From assembly GCA_048213135.1 (NCBI GenBank), contig PS015116.1, positions 1-21,190 on the forward strand: a stretch of DNA of 21,190 bases. Reading direction: 5' to 3'. Numbering within the stretch: position 1 is the stretch's first letter; each line of letters starts with the position of its first letter. Source of the stretch: Reclinomonas americana ATCC 50394. Its lineage: Eukaryota > Jakobida > Jakobea > Jakobida. Both the position numbers and the translations under genes were made by a program. Below the pieces are notes generated by a model, which worked only from the letters and a program-made list of their open reading frames with translations, was not told where the DNA came from and searched no databases. Below are positions 1-10,302 of this stretch, in pieces.

Positions 1-1391
1 GCCTCCTCCACCACCTCCGTCCCGTCGGCCAAGAAGCGCACCTGTCGACCAGGTGATCGACTGCGTCCGCGTGGCGTGTTCTCGGCCGACACACCAGAGG
101 AGGTGGGTCGCTTGCGAGGTGAGCCGTTGCCAATCAAGTTCGAGCGATACAGCTGGCGAGCCTCGACGGTGGCCGTGGCCCAGTTGGCCGGCAACCCCGC
201 CCAATCCTTTTGCTGCACGGCGGCACTCTGTCCGCCACTCAATTTCGACGACGGCAACTTGGTGGTGCGCGTCGAGGCGTACGGCGAGCGGCTGGCGAGA
301 CCGATGGAAGGAGGAGGTGACTGTGAAGAGGACGGTGGTGGTGGCAGAGACGGCAATGGCGGCGGCTCCCATTCATCCTGGCGTTGGGGAGCGTCGACAT
401 AGGCCCGCTGCCGCACACCGGCCGTCGGTGGCGAGGAGGGTGGCAGCGGTGGGGGCGAGAGCGCTTGTANNNNNNNNNNNNNNNNNNNNNNNNNNNNNNN
501 NNNNNNNNNNNNNNNNNNNNNNNNNNNNNNNNNNNNNNNNNNNNNNNNNNNNNNNNNNNNNNNNNNNNNNNNNNNNNNNNNNNNNNNNNNNNNNNNNNNN
601 NNNNNNNNNNNNNNNNNNNNNNNNNNNNNNNNNNNNNNNNNNNNNNNNNNNNNNNNNNNNNNNNNNNNNNNNNNNNNNNNNNNNNNNNNNNNNNNNNNNN
701 NNNNNNNNNNNNNNNNNNNNNNNNNNNNNNNNNNNNNNNNNNNNNNNNNNNNNNNNNNNNNNNNNNNNNNNNNNNNNNNNNNNNNNNNNNNNNNNNNNNN
801 NNNNNNNNNNNNNNNNNNNNNNNNNNNNNNNNNNNNNNNNNNNNNNNNNNNNNNNGGCGGCGGCGGAGAAGAAGCGAGTCGATCCGACCCCACCGTCACC
901 ACTCGGATTACCGCCACTCCCACCACCGCTGCCTTCTGTCCCGTCGTCGTCGTCTTCAGCAGGAACACTCACTGGCGGCGCTGTGCGAGCGAGCGCGGCA
1001 CGATACAACGGTCATCATGCGACTCCCGCTTCACCACAGCAGTCGGCACGCAGCGGCGACGATGCCAGTCGCACTCACGCAGCGGTTGCGGCCGAGGTGG
1101 AGCGCGCCATGCGATCACTCGTCGAATCCACCAGCATCTCCTCGGCAATGGCCACTGCGGCAGCGGCGGCAGCGGCAGCGGCGGCCTCCGATTGGGATAT
1201 GCCCGTGGGTGATGACGAGTTGAACGACGTGCCTCCGGAGGTTGTGCCGTCGGTTCGTGTCTGTGTGTGTGTGTGTGTGTTTATGTATCTCTCGCCGTAG
1301 ACTCCCACCGTGACCCACCGATTATGTGTCTCGCTGCTTCCTCCTCATTTGTGGATCGAGAGGGGACCTTCCTCCCATCATCAGCTTACTT

Positions 1392-1476
<85 letters not shown>

Positions 1477-1551
1477 NNNNNNNNNNNNNNNNNNNNNNNN
1501 NNNNNNNNNNNNNNNNNNNNNNNNNNNNNNNNNNNNNNNNNNNNNNNNNNN

Positions 1552-1588
<37 letters not shown>

Positions 1589-2599
1589 GGCTGCTTGCCT
1601 CTCTATCTCCCTCGTCGCACAGACGCACGCACTCTCTCTCTCTCTCGTTCTCACTTCCTCTCTCTCTCTCTCTGCCCCACGCTCTCTCTCTCTCTCTTTC
1701 CCTCTCTATTCTCCCACACTCATCCCCTTCTCTCCTCTCTCGCACAGGGCCACGTCGGCCCCGCTCAAGCGCACCGCCAACAAGACCGGGTTTGGCGAGC
1801 TCGCTGCCGCTGTGCGTCGTTCGCCAGTGCCGCGCAAAGCCGCCCACCCGCCATCCATGCAGCCGTCGACGCCGAGAAAGACCGTAATGTTGCGTTGTGA
1901 TTGTCCTCATGAGCAAATGTGTGCTTCTGTGTAAGCTCACTTCGCGCCTCACCAGACCGTCGTCGATCAAGACCGTCGCTTCATCCACCGATAGCGACGC
2001 ACCGCTGCGCAAGAGTAGCCTCAAGAAGACCAGGCAAGTCCTGCCGCCATGTTTTTCTTCTGTTGCATTCTTATTCGTTACTGACTCTCTCTCTCTCTCT
2101 CTTCTTCGCTTTTGTCTTTTCTTCTTCTCGCTTCTCCTCTCTTCCCCTTCTTATCTGTTCTCTTGTCTTCACTTGGCTTCTCTTGTCATCACCTCTCTAT
2201 CTCTCTCACACATCCCATCTTATCTTCACTCTCTCCTCTCGTCTCTTCCTCTCTCCCTTGTTCTTCTCTCTCCTCTTCTCGCCCCTTGTCTGTTCTTCTC
2301 TGTCCTGTTCTCATCTCATCTCTTCTCCTCTCTTCCTCTCTCCCTTGTTCTCTTCTCTTCCTCCCTTCTCCTTCTCCTCCCTTCTCCTTCTCCCCTCTCC
2401 TCTCCTCCCTTCTCCCTTCTCCTCTCTTCTCCTTCCCCTTCACCCGCACAGCCGCAAGGGATCGAGCTCCGTACGCTGGAACACCACCTCCGAGGTGGTC
2501 CTGTTTACGAATCTGTCTGCGCCCGACGCCCCCGCACAGATGGAGTTGTGGCCACTGAACGATGCGGTCTTGTCGCTCCCGGCCGAGCCAGAGAGATGA
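1..2599 (+). CDS. Gene A: unrecognised basic, low-complexity protein, 3' part of gene
   Basis: I do not recognise this protein. Visible coding pieces are 1 to about 316-399 (open from the window edge in frame 1, stop at 400-402 if unspliced), 856 to about 1248, 1748-1888, 1956-2033 and 2452-2599. The last three join in phase (1 base, 46 codons, 2 bases; then 1/25/2; then 1/49) and end at TGA 2597-2599. The 856-1248 exon is Pro/Ser/Ala-rich with a run of ten alanines and an acidic end (PVGDDELNDVPPEVV). The C-terminal exons are basic (PLKRTANK, STPRKTV, RKSSLKK) and then carry SSVRWNTTSEVVLF, faintly like an RVxF-type short motif. That likeness is inference only. Intron 1889-1955 starts GTTGCG and intron 2034-2451 is GC-AG. 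The donor near 1248 (GTCGGT) is a guess, and the 470-855 gap prevents joining the 5' part. The gene is convergent with the histidine kinase, 96 bp away. Confidence 0.72.
470..855. other. Assembly gap (N) inside gene A
   Basis: A run of N interrupts gene A. Just before it, 403-469 reads in frame 1 as a Gly/Glu-rich stretch (GGEEGGSGGGES) after a possible acceptor ending at 402. The exon count here is unknown. Confidence 0.98.
1259..1282. repeat. (TG)n microsatellite at the start of a gene A intron
   Basis: An alternating TG run directly follows the probable end of the 856-1248 exon. It lies in the first bases of the intron that runs to 1747. Confidence 0.85.
1393..1586. repeat. (CT)n microsatellite, interrupted by a gap at 1477-1551
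   Basis: An almost pure CT dinucleotide array lies on the sense strand of a gene A intron, followed to about 1740 by further CT-rich clusters. The 75-bp N gap sits inside the array, so its true length is unknown. The array forms an extreme polypyrimidine tract ending at the acceptor CGCACAG at 1741-1747. Confidence 0.95.
2034..2451 (+). other. GC-AG intron of gene A, pyrimidine-rich
   Basis: This intron opens with GCAAGT after the exon end ACCAG, which is the standard context of a GC donor. It closes with CCCGCACAG. Nearly the whole interior is C/T-rich. Removing it keeps the frame (AG + C = Ser) into the last exon. Confidence 0.75.
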
Positions 2600-2695
2600 T
2601 CGAACTTCTTTGTTGTGACGACAATGGACAGAGAGACATCGCTCATGTTATATATGTTCTTTTTAGTCTTCATTAGTCGTTTGTAGGAAAATGTT

Positions 2696-5600
2696 TCAGC
2701 CAGTGTTGAGCCGGCGGGGAGCCTGTCGTCTCCACGCCCGCTGCAGGACGTCGTCCAAACTGGAGGTGTCAACGGGCTTGATGAGGGTGACATCTACGAG
2801 TGACAAGTCGAGTCGATCGCTGCTGTCGACCTCGTTGTCTGGTCGTTGTTTGCCGAGTAGGTCGTCGCCGGACATCAGGGCCACCAGTGGCCACTGTAGG
2901 TGACTGTTGTACTCGACGCGCTGCTCAAACGTCGCGCGGGCCATGGCAATGGCCTGCGTGCCGTTCAGACGTTTCATGTGCTCGTCGGTGAGGATCAGGT
3001 CGGGCATTTCCGTGACGCCACCACTGCCGCTGCCGCCACTCGCGTCGCCAACAATCGAGCGAATGTGCTCCACCAACTCGTCGCCGTCGCAGAGCACGTG
3101 TATTTGCAGGTCGAAGGTGCCGTGATTGGCAAGAACTCGATGCAGCAGGCGGCGAATCATCTGTGTGAGGAGCGGTGAGTGGTGGCTGGCAGGCGAAAAT
3201 GGATGTTACTCCCTCACTAACACACCGCATTGTCCTCGACCAGGCACACAGACAATCGCGGCCGCACAGTGTGGGCATGCGAACAATCGGCTGGTGCCGA
3301 CAACGATCGCGCAAGGTCGTCGAGGCCACCGCGGTAGCGAGGTCTCGGGACCACCGCCAGTCGCTCACCACGGCTGCGATGTCGGCGCAGTAGGTGCGGA
3401 TGGCTGCGGTTGCTGTGGTGGCAGTGGGAGAGGTGCATCGGCAGGCGAAAGTGCCCGGCACTGAAAACCTCGTCCAGCGAGTGCATCGTGTACATCGTCT
3501 CGCTGGAGGCCACCATGGACAGAACTGGCGCCACATGCATTGTTGCTGCTGACACAGCAGAGGAGGCGGACGCGCCGGTCGGCGAACCCCTCTCCGACGC
3601 CGACGAGGCGCCGGAGTGTGACGAGTGCGAGTTGGACGAAAAACTCGTGTTCTCGGCCGACTTGGAGCGCACCAGATGCGGTTTGCGGAACGACTTGCTG
3701 GTCGTCGACCGCGCGACCACCGAAGGACTCCTCGGTTCGTCGGACTCGGCCGTGTATGGCACCGTGAAGCCGATTGTCGTGCCCTTGCCCAACTTGCTGG
3801 CGACCGACAGCCGTCCGTGCCACAAGCTGACAAATTGCTCCACCAGTCCGAGACCTGCGTGCGTACTCATCAGTCGGACGAAGCGAAGAGGGCGGTGGAG
3901 AGGAGCAGGTCGAAAAAAAAGTACTCACCAATGCCGGTTCCCTGGTACTCGCGGTTGCTCGTGTTGCTGCCCTGGCGGAACGGTATGAACACCGTGTCGA
4001 GTTCACTTTGTGGGATGCCTCGGCCCTGCATCGCACATCAGCAACGGAGTCCGTCAACTTGAACCACTACTGCGTACTCACCGAATCCTCGACTTCGACC
4101 ACCAACTCGTGAGTGTGCTTCGTGTTGCTGCTGTCGGCCTGCTCCCTTTGCACATGCGGGCGAATGCTGACGCGCACCTCCACGAATCCCTTGTCAGTGA
4201 CTGTTCGGGAGAGGAGACAGAGGGATAAGCCCATTGCGCACGACGAATGCGGTGTGCGCAGGTCGGCGCCGGCAGAAAAAATGTGCGCAACATTTCAGCG
4301 CGTTCGACAACAGGTTGAGGAGGACTTGGCGCAACCGCAGCGAGTCGAGCATCATCATGCGCGGCACGCTGTTGGCAATGTGGCAGCGCAGATGCAAGCC
4401 CTTGACTCGTGCCATGCCCTGCATGCACTCGATGCAGGAGCGCACATCGTCACGGACCGATGTCAGCGTCTCGTGGAGGCCGGGTGTGCTCGAGCCGGTC
4501 TTGCTCTGTGACGCAAACACAGACTACTACTTAGTATCAATGCACAGATGCTCTTCACACGCATATTTCCTCGGCCCTTCTCACCTGCTTCATCAGCGAC
4601 AGCAGGTCTGACACAATGTCCAGCATCTGCCGAAGAATGTGAGTTTGGCGACGAAACAGTCGCCTGCGAACTGCCGCGTTCACTCACCACCCGTGCACTG
4701 GACTTGATGTTGCGAAACATCTCGGCGTCGTCGGGCGACAGGCGGCACTCATCCAGCAAGTCCAATGAGGCCATGATTCCAAAAAGCGGATTTCGCAGCT
4801 CGTGCGACATGTGCGCCAGCAGCTCCTCCTGGCCGCGATTGGAGCGCAGCAGGTTGCCGACGGTGTCCTTGGTGAATGCCACACACGCCGAGTTGTAGAT
4901 GCTCAACACGACAATGGTGACCAAAAGCGCCGCCGTCCACAGCTGTGTGTGTTTGTGCGACGACGATGATGAGGCGCAAAAAGCATGCAACTACGACAAG
5001 AAGCGGAAACGCACCATGTCTCCATGCAGTTGCACACAGACAGTGACGCCAGTGCTGAGAACGACGTAGGTGTGCACGAGTACAGAGGCGGCTCCACATC
5101 GCACCAGTGGTCCCAATTGGAGCATCAGGGGCAGGCTGAACACCCTACATAGTTGGAGGAGGAAAGAATGAGATGCTGGGTGATTCGGACATGTCCACAT
5201 TTGCACTCACCAAACAGGAAATCCAGTGGGCACAAGCAGTCGCAGAGTGTGAGCCACCAACGCAGCGACCACAAGAATGAATGTGGAATGGCGTCGAAAC
5301 CACTGCGCGACACCATCAGAGAGGAGGGTCAGGGTACAAAAACGGAAACAAGCATGAGCAAGTTTTTGGAGGAACGAGAAGATGCGACGACAAACGGAAC
5401 TGTGTGGGCGTGTATGATGCCTCTGGCGCAGGTGCGTGTGCAGCTGTTGGCAGCACACCGCAGCCCAGTTGCAGAGGAGGCAGTGGACACGAAGCTGCTC
5501 GCGGTGCTGCTGCTGTTTCCCGAGTACACAGAGGTACTCGTGCTCGCGGATCCAGCTACACTGCTGCCACAGCAGCTGGCGCTGGCCGAGGCCGTTGCCG

Positions 5601-6383
5601 AGACACTGGCGCTGCCACTGCCCATCGAGTCGGTCACTGACATGGATGATGCGGCGGAGGAGGAGGCCGCCTGCACCGACGGCGTCATCGTCAGCGGGTC
5701 GCTCATGGTACTACAGGTCGACATGGAGGCGGAGCTGAAAGAGCCCAGTGTGTCGGACCGCGCGATTGCGCTGGCACTGGCGCTGACTACGGTGGCGTTG
5801 ACAGACTCCATGTCGACGAGGCTAGAGGCGGAAAGTGAAGCCGACGCCTCGGCACAGGCGTGCACTGCGGCTCCAAGAGAATTCGAACTGTCTTGCCGGA
5901 TTCTCTGGTTGCTGGCCGATCGTCGGCGACCTCCCTTGGCTCGGGAGGCTGACGATCGCGAGTGTCTGCGTGCACGAGGGGTTAAGAAGCAGAGAGAGAG
6001 AGAGGGCAAGCGCTGTGTGGCCCCTACACACTCACCCGGCTTCGGGCGTGGTGGTGTCACTCGTTCGCGGGAGCAAATCCGGTGGCGGCAGCGAGGCGAG
6101 AATCCCAATGGTGACCATGGCCAGCAGCAGGCACCACACAACGTACGCCGCAGGGACGTAGAAAAACGCGTGAATGGCGAGGCTGGCACTGAGCAGCGGG
6201 AGCGCCATGGCGGAGAGGACTCTGTGGCAACTGATGAGCACCGATCCGAACACAAAGGAACGGACAAACCAAATGAGGAGAGGCAACTCACCGCGTGATC
6301 TTGCACTGGGGGAGCAACTCAGTGGCGGGTTGAAGCATGGCGGCGGCCACCACCGATGATTGCGATGCCGCCCTGTCCTCCAT
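2696..6383 (-). CDS. Hybrid sensor histidine kinase, multi-pass membrane, 12 exons
   Basis: Autophosphorylating His kinase fused to its own receiver domain. Exons: 6383-6292, 6221-6036, 5965-5459, 5399-5211, 5144-5015, 4942-4688, 4626-4585, 4505-4292, 4200-4082, 4025-3929, 3854-3226, 3160-2696. They total 2925 nt, 974 aa and a TGA stop, with all phases matching. Two hydrophobic segments lie at about residues 33-77. A Ser/Ala-rich loop follows (about 93-260). Further hydrophobic segments lie at about 275-390. H-box MSHELRNP has His415, N-box LLNLLSNALKFT has Asn535, then EDSGRGIP (about 576-583) and GTGIGLGL. After a low-complexity linker comes a receiver: CLVEDNAM, phospho-acceptor Asp879 in LILTDEHM, Ser917 in LMSGDD, Lys948 in LIKPVD. 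The kinase is probably active, since all key residues are present. The signal sensed is unknown. The intron at 5458-5400 (donor GTGTGC) is the least certain, and intron 8 starts GTTGCG. Confidence 0.92.
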
Positions 6384-7385
6384 GATCCGCGGCTGTGCTT
6401 GTTGACGCTCTGGTGTGGCACGTGATGTTCGGCGCAGTCAGTTTTTTGATCAGTGAGAGAGTGGTCTCCGCGCGTCAAGAGTGTGTGAAAGATCAGTGTG
6501 AGCGTGTGTGTGTTTTTTGTGCGATCGAGGTTGCCGTATGAAGAAGAAAGGGAGAAACTTGTTTGCGCAACAAAGTTGCCTCGACAGGAATCATGCATTT
6601 TTGTGGACCACCATGCCCACAATTATGTGCACGTGACCCCACGGTTGCCACTGTGGGATGCGATGCACTCCTTTCCCGTGTCAGACAAGAAGATGCACAG
6701 GGCGATGGTGGGGAGTGTGGTGGAGGAGAGGTGGGGAGAGAGAGAAAGAGAGAGTGTGCGTGTGAGTGTAGTTTGTGCGAAGCGCAGCACTGTAAAACAC
6801 AGCGGACAACAACGGCAACCAACAGTGTGATGTTCGTTGCGAGTGTGCAAGAGAGAGTGCATTGTGAGTTGCGTGTGCAGGGGAGTGTACGGGCACGCAA
6901 CGAGTCTGCTCTCGTCCAATCGATGTGAAGCAGAAAAACCGTTCTGCTACAATTAATTGCCTAATTGAGCGTTGTTGATCGTCCTGCCGTCGTGTTGTCA
7001 TGACGCGTGTGTGAGATGGTGACTTGGACCAGCGCACATGTGGTGGCCACCATGGTGGGGGTCGCTGGTGGTGCGAGCGGGAGGACATCGCAGTTTGTTC
7101 ATTTGTTGTGGGTTCCAATTCATTGTGCCTCGTTAATTCCAATTAAACAATGTTGTGCCTAATAAAGTCACAAAGAGAACAGCAATAACAGTTGACCTCC
7201 TGAACCAGGCAAGCATAGTCCACAGAGTAAAGAAGGCGCACCAGCGCCCCCTCTGGCTAGATTCGTGGTCGCGCGCAAGGCCGGCGAAGAATCATCGCGC
7301 ACAACGTAATCTTTTGTGAAGGTGGGGCAAATTAGCACCCACCACCAATTATTAACCGACACCGACACCCACTCACCGACTCGTC
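6384..7385. other. Intergenic: upstream of the histidine kinase, downstream of GT1
   Basis: I see no convincing gene. It should contain the histidine kinase promoter near 6384-6900 and the GT1 3' untranslated region below 7385. The 6940-7170 stretch is A/T-richer, with AATTAATTGCCTAATTGAG and a second TTAATTCCAATTAA. A 12-bp palindrome CCACCATGGTGG lies at about 7050-7061. Short open frames here lack third-position G/C bias or family motifs. Confidence 0.6.
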
Positions 7386-10252
7386 TCACCGATCGGGGAA
7401 CCGGTGCATGAACTGCTTGGCGTGCTGCAGTGTGTCCACACGATGCACGAGGATGCTGTCGTCCGTCACCGACTCCTCGTACATGTGACCGGGGGCCTCG
7501 TGGAAGCGCAGATCGGGCACGAAACGCACAGGGATGTTGTTGGTCACCAGTTGGAACGGCAGCGTGCAGTCATCGTGCCCGGTGCGCTCCTCAAAGGGCA
7601 CCGACAGTGCGGCCAGCCACTCCACCAGATCCCACGAGAGGAAGAGGCCCCACCCCAGCACGTACTCGTACACCACGTGATGTCGCAGCGCCGTCCCATG
7701 TGCGCCCCACAACAGTCGCTGTGAAGGCAGCTCGGCCAGCGCACGCTCCATGGCGACGGTGCGCAGGAAAATGTCGGGATCGCACTTGGCCACCACCCGA
7801 ATGGTGGAGCCGCGATAGTGCGTGGCGACCGCCGCAAACCAGTCAAAAATCTTGCCCGAGTTCACGTTCTCCCGCGTGTCCAAAAAGAGCAGACTGGCTC
7901 CGTCGTGCACCTCGTATTCCTCATGCAGTGCTCTCGCCTGCGCGCGTGTCACCGGCCGACCCAGCACGTACACGATTTGCACGGTGCCGCGAGGATTCTC
8001 CGTGGGGTGATACACGTTGGGGTAGCGCGCCCACGTCACGCGAATGCGATTGCGATCGGCGACTCGGTCGGCCACCGAGAACACACCGAGCAGAGTGCGC
8101 ACGTGGGTGCCGGCTGCCGGTGGCGGATGCTGGCGGATAAAGTCGACGACTTGATCGCGCGTGAGCAACTCGTCGGCGGTGGCCTGCACTCGCGCATCAC
8201 GCTGCATGTCCAGACCGGGTGGACACGGCACGGCGTAGAAGCGTGGCAGTGAAAAGCGCGTGGCGTACTTGCGCCACGGAAAGGGGCCGGGTGGTGGTAC
8301 GGCAGCTGTGTGCTCGGGTGCCAAATGCGCAGGCAGTGGTGGGGGAAGGCCGCCGCCCGCCGGTGGGTCCATCTGCCGTGAGAAGTGAGGGATGAAGGGG
8401 AGAGGGGGCGTGGAGACGGGGAGTCAACGCAACCCAAAAGAATGATGAGATCAACTGCAGGGAGGGGGAAGGTGAGGAGAAAGAGAGAGAGGGATAGAGT
8501 GTGGAGAGAGACACACAGACCTCGGAGTGCTGATGAACCCACGCGGAAGCCGCCTGAAAGTACCTCTCGCGCTCCGGCTCCAGAGACCACCAGTCAAGGA
8601 GAGCGCGTGGTGAGACGTCCTCTGCTCACAATCAATGTCAGACGGGGGAGAATATGGGAAAGGAGGGAGAATAGGGGATTGAAGGGGAAAAGGGGGAGGG
8701 AGGAGGGAAGGGAGGGAAGGGGGTAAGAGGGAAGAGAGGCAGGGGGAGAGGGGAGGAGGGAGGTGGGAACGAGGGGAGGAGGGGAGGAGAGGTGGAGAGA
8801 AGGAGTGAGAAGGGAGAGGGAGGGAAGGAGGAGGGGAGGAGGGAAGGAAGGAGGGGAAAGAAGGGAGGGGAAGGAAGCAAGACAAAAGCGAAAAAGGGAA
8901 CAACAGAAGGAGGGGTGACAATGGGATAAGAGTGAGAGAAAGAAAGGAAGGTAGAAGATGAATAGTTTGCTGTGTGAGAGGAAAAGCAGCCAGAGATAGA
9001 CAGTCGGAGAGAGAGAGACTGAGAGGAAGAGGGGAAGAAGAAAGAAGAGAGTGAGAGAATGAAGGAAGACAACAACAGTGTGCGAACGAGATAACAGACA
9101 ACGAGAACAGATAGAAACAGAGAGAGAATGCGAGAGATAGAAGGGAAGAGGTAATGCGAGCGGATGGAAAATGTGGTTACGCAACTCAATTCCCGCACAT
9201 GCACATCGCCCGGTCGCGCCATGAGCGGCACCAGTCCCTGATTGCTTGCCGCCGACTCATCGTCCTCGGCTGCGGGAAACCCCAGCAGCAGTCCCTTGCG
9301 AAGATACTCGGTGTCTCTGTCGCCCTCCGCCATGGACAACTGCGCAAGGAGGAGAAGATCAGCGCAAAGTGCATGGGAAGAACGGAAAGACAAAAGAGGC
9401 TGCACCTCTGGCACGCCCTCGACAAGCTGGTCGACAATGGCGCGGGCAATGGCGCGAGTGAATGAGAGTGGAATGCCGAGTTTCATGGCGAAGCGGACCG
9501 CTGGGCAACAAAGGGAAGCAAAGGGGGAAGGGGTGGGAAGGGGAAGGATGAGGAGAAGCGAGGGGGATGGGAGGCAGAATCGCAGGCAAGCTGAGCACCA
9601 TGCGATCCCAGACAGAGAATGCGTGCAAGCGAGGATGGAGGGGAAAAGAGGGAGGGAATGAGGAGAGTGAGACTAACTGGAGAGAATACACAATGAGAGT
9701 GAACGCGGAAAGAATGAGAGACAAAAGGCAAACAAAGAACCACAAAAATGAGAGTTGAGATGCAGTGAGTGTGAGACAGAGAGAAGAGGAGAGAGAGAGA
9801 GACTGGAGGAGGGAGGGACTACAGAGATAATAAATGAAGAAGATTGACTTGAGAGAACGCACAGAGAGAGAGAGAGAGCGCGCGTTAAGGTGACGCCTAA
9901 AGACGCCTAAGGCGGCATGTACTGAGAGAATGCATGCATGCAACGTGTGTGTGTGTGTGTGAGAGTTGCAGTTTCTTATGTGTGTGTCTCTCTCTCTTTC
10001 CTCTCCACCCACTCACCCACAGCATTCGCATCAAAACCATCCTCTCGCACCGACACACTATACACTTTGCCACCTGCAAAGAGCGACACAGCGCGTGTCT
10101 TTACTGCAGATTCCTGTGAGTGAGAGAGACAGAGTGAGAGACTGAGACACACACTCAAAGGAGAGAGAAGAGCATTGACTCACTGTGGAACATGCGCCTG
10201 TGCAGATGAGACAGAGCAGCAGCACAAAAAGCAGCGATACTGCTCTCGACAT
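7386..10252 (-). CDS. GT1: secreted or type II GT31-like beta-1,3-glycosyltransferase with unusual N-terminal region
   Basis: Likely transfers a sugar from a UDP-sugar in the Golgi or ER lumen. The donor and acceptor are not predictable. Exons: 10252-10184, 10113-10017, 9500-9406, 9339-9186, 8621-8521, 8372-7386, giving 500 aa, TGA stop, all phases consistent. Residues 1-23 are a hydrophobic signal or anchor (VSLLFVLLLCLICTGA). Residues 24-172 are a region shared only with GT2: LFAGGK, VREDGFDANAV, RFAMKLGI, ARAIVDQLVEGVPE, RDTEYLRKGLLLGF, VPLMARPGD and LDWWSLEP. The GT31-like domain is about 260-470, with RNRIRVTWARY, a DxD-type motif KCDPDIFLR (DPD 370-372), LGWGLFLSWDLV and GHDDCTLPF. GT31 catalytic domains usually show RRxxIRxTW, DDD, GYxxS and ED in this order. 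Introns 4 and 5 start GTTGCG and GTCTGT. A short out-of-frame ATG lies just upstream of the start. Confidence 0.88.
8636..8925. repeat. Long homopurine/homopyrimidine tract in GT1 intron 4
   Basis: On the plus strand this stretch is almost only G and A, mostly GGGAGGGA-like. On the GT1 sense strand it is therefore C/T-rich. It fills much of the 564-nt intron 9185-8622. Its length and mirror character make it a candidate for triplex (H-DNA) structure. Confidence 0.85.
9501..10016 (-). other. GT1 intron 2 (516 nt), purine-rich start and pyrimidine-rich end
   Basis: The donor G|GTGAGTGG and acceptor TTGCCCAG restore the frame (G + CG = Ala), giving NAVAVRFAMKLG. The interior carries GA runs near the donor, a (GT)n/(AC)n run at about 9943-9961, a GACGCCTAA direct repeat with the inverted repeat CGCCTAAGGCG at about 9892-9915, and CT runs toward the acceptor. 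Confidence 0.8.
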
Positions 10253-10302
10253 TGAGAGAATATTCAAATCTCTTCTCTCTCATTGCAATTTCGTTGTTTT
10301 TT
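10253..10302 (-). promoter_or_regulatory. 50-bp space between GT2 stop and GT1 start
   Basis: Only 50 bp separate the TAA of GT2 (10303-10305) from the GT1 ATG (10252). The sense strand begins with an A-rich run after the stop and contains one ATG out of frame with GT1. GT2's transcript end and GT1's promoter must overlap here, lie within neighbouring coding DNA, or the two may be co-transcribed. No TATA or AATAAA element is visible. Confidence 0.6.

Noticed and set aside
1267-1934. Several open frames rich in Ser-Leu or Arg-Glu
   Set aside because: They are translations of the (CT)n microsatellite and of N positions, not genes.
1931-1955. A canonical-looking GTAAGC donor inside the gene A intron at 1889-1955
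   Set aside because: Its phase would fit, but it would leave a 25-nt intron, far shorter than any other here. The GTTGCG donor at 1889 gives 67 nt.
5153-6298. A 381-codon plus-strand open frame
   Set aside because: It is antisense to the Ser/Ala-rich exon and membrane exons of the histidine kinase. The minus-strand model has matching splice phases and family motifs, and this frame has none.
7159-7165. AATAAA on the plus strand as a polyadenylation signal
   Set aside because: No plus-strand gene ends here. The neighbouring genes are on the minus strand, so it is probably a chance occurrence in an A/T-rich spacer.
8385-9101. Long minus-strand Pro/Ser/Leu-rich frames between GT1 exons
   Set aside because: They are the C/T-rich intron read through. 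Paralogue alignment with GT2 places the exons and leaves this as intron.
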